From the NCBI GenBank assembly GCA_963819905.1, contig CAWFXP010000012.1, forward strand, positions 186,001-250,000: a DNA stretch of 64,000 bases. Direction: 5' to 3'. Of the stretch, positions 63,231 through 64,000 are shown in pieces. The DNA comes from CAWCQC01 sp963819905. GTDB taxonomy: Bacteria; Actinomycetota; Thermoleophilia; Gaiellales; Gaiellaceae. The position numbers and the translations under genes are program-made. Each line of letters starts with the position of its first letter. Within the stretch, counting starts at the first letter, position 1. The notes under the pieces were generated by a model that had not been told where the DNA came from, did no database searches, and saw nothing but the letters and a program-made list of their open reading frames with translations.

Positions 63231-63476
63231 CTAGGAGTCCGCGCGCCGCCAGCGGCCGAAGACGAGACCGCCGGCCGCGAAACCGAGCCCGAACGTCCCG
63301 AGCACGAAGCCGCCGACGGCGAAGCCCTTCCGCCAGGGGGAGAGCCGCTGCCAGTGTCCGAGCGCCTCGCGCTCTTCGGGCGAAAGCATCTCCCCGCGCC
63401 GGCGCTTGCGGCCGGCCGCGCCTGCCCGGAGGCCGAGGTACATGTCGTCGAAGACTTCTGCGGGCTCGTCGACCAT
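63231..63476 (-). CDS. Small membrane protein of unknown function
   Basis: An 81-residue protein with a basic segment (AAGRKRRRGEML), a SPWRKGFAVGG turn and one Gly/Phe-rich helix (FVLGTFGLGFAAGGLVFG) near the C-terminus. TACAGT (63483-63488, minus strand) lies six bases before the ATG. No family was recognised. Confidence 0.6.
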   Translation of the reverse strand: MVDEPAEVFDDMYLGLRAGAAGRKRRRGEMLSPEEREALGHWQRLSPWRKGFAVGGFVLGTFGLGFAAGGLVFGRWRRADS

Positions 63477-63510
63477 GCCCTCACTGTAGCGACCACGTCC
63501 GCCGGCGTGG

Positions 63511-64000
63511 TCACGTGCGGAAGCGGGCGCGGAACGCGAGAACCCTGGTCACGTGCTCGTCGAGCGCGCCCCTGCGAGCCGCGGGTAGAAGGCCGGCGAC
63601 CGCCTCCCGGGCGGCTGCGGGGCTCGAGAAGAGCACGAGATCGGCGCCGGCGGCGACGGCCTGCCGGGCCAGCAGCGAGGCGTTCGCGCCGAGCACCCCG
63701 AGCTCGTCGGTGATCGCGACGCCTCGAAACGCGGTCGCTCGCAAGAGCCGGTATGCCCGCGGGGAGAGCGACGCGGGTCGCGGTCCGAAGCGGCCGTAGA
63801 TCGCGTGACTCACCATCACGCAGGGGATCCCGGCACGCACCGCCCGCCGGAAGCCGGCGACCTCGGAGGGGCGGACGACGCCGGCGACCGGCCGGCGGCT
63901 GTCGGTTGTCACCGCGGTCGAGCCGAGGCCCGGGAAGTGCTTCGCGCAGGCGCCGACGCCGCCCGCGAGGAGACCCCGCCCGAAGGCGACGGCGAGCGCC
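63511..64000 (-). CDS. nagZ: Glycoside hydrolase family 3 beta-N-acetylhexosaminidase, C-terminal part (runs off the window)
   Basis: The frame is open to the right edge; only the last 162 codons are visible. The GH3 signature KHFPGLGSTAVTTDSR and ITDELGV, whose Asp is the nucleophile position, are present, with VMVSHAIYGRF between. NagZ trims GlcNAc from peptidoglycan fragments during cell-wall recycling. An internal GTG near 63912 should not be taken as the start. Family placement is good; naming as nagZ is by similarity of the visible motifs. Confidence 0.75.
   Translation of the reverse strand, partial: ALAVAFGRGLLAGGVGACAKHFPGLGSTAVTTDSRRPVAGVVRPSEVAGFRRAVRAGIPCVMVSHAIYGRFGPRPASLSPRAYRLLRATAFRGVAITDELGVLGANASLLARQAVAAGADLVLFSSPAAAREAVAGLLPAARRGALDEHVTRVLAFRARFRT

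Overview
The window is GC-rich DNA packed with short-gap or overlapping genes (ATGA, GTGA and TGATG junctions). It uses many GTG starts and often has a TAnnnT hexamer 6-9 nt before the start codon. Together with a K+-independent proton pyrophosphatase, a Rex repressor, DUF1844 and DUF1918 proteins, a zinc-finger anti-sigma factor and a YbdK-type ligase, this suggests a chromosomal segment of an actinobacterium, perhaps a deep-branching lineage such as Thermoleophilia. That placement is inference. I see no rRNA, tRNA, CRISPR array, insertion sequence or integrase, and no gene-free stretch over 300 bases.

Region 1 (1-25 kb) is mostly housekeeping. It holds the tail of a LysR regulator, hppA with a DUF1918 gene, and a mtnP / DUF1844 / carboxylate-amine ligase / glycosyltransferase operon divergent from an ECF sigma and anti-sigma pair. 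Rex follows. A long leftward operon runs FmdB-like zinc ribbon, family-4 uracil-DNA glycosylase, tsaE, tsaB, rimI, tsaD, subtilisin-like protease, glutaredoxin-like protein. Then come a methyltransferase, a GH19 plus CHAP-type endolysin-like protein, a pantothenate operon (DUF2520 protein, panC, panB), a membrane-anchored cytochrome c, a Yip1-like protein and uvrA.

Region 2 (25-57 kb) is a large accessory catabolic island. It contains three leftward operons plus flanking genes. Operon A (35.2 to 28.6 kb) encodes a TIM-barrel epimerase, creatininase-like hydrolase, alpha/beta hydrolase, Gfo/Idh dehydrogenase, M20 hydrolase, second epimerase and homocysteine S-methyltransferase-like protein. 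Operon B (45.5 to 36.5 kb) encodes Gfo/Idh, RraA-like aldolase, Gfo/Idh, both subunits of an N,N-dimethylformamidase-like enzyme, an SDR, a D-aminoacylase-like amidohydrolase and an R2-like ligand-binding oxidase. Operon C (56.6 to 47.2 kb) encodes a Tat lipoprotein-dependent branched-chain-amino-acid-type ABC importer followed by Gfo/Idh, amidohydrolase, enolase-superfamily and LLM flavin oxidoreductase genes. Two paralogous CocE/NonD hydrolases sit at 26.9 and 45.5 kb. The recurrent chemistry is amide or ester hydrolysis plus sugar-type oxidation and epimerisation, which suggests uptake and breakdown of N-substituted or amide-linked polyhydroxylated compounds. The substrate is unknown.

Region 3 (57-64 kb) has a zinc-finger HNH-like gene, a VOC protein and a tight rightward operon: PIG-L deacetylase, glucosamine-6-phosphate deaminase-like enzyme, APH-type kinase, divergent enolase paralog and TMEM175-like channel. 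A bacterial PH-domain protein, a small membrane protein and the C-terminal part of a GH3 beta-N-acetylhexosaminidase follow. With a NagA-like deacetylase at 25 kb, this points to amino-sugar metabolism.

At least nine apparent reading-frame breaks fall between 31.7 and 56.9 kb and none elsewhere. Several are one-base homopolymer changes, so they may be assembly errors rather than true pseudogenes. Raw reads would decide this.
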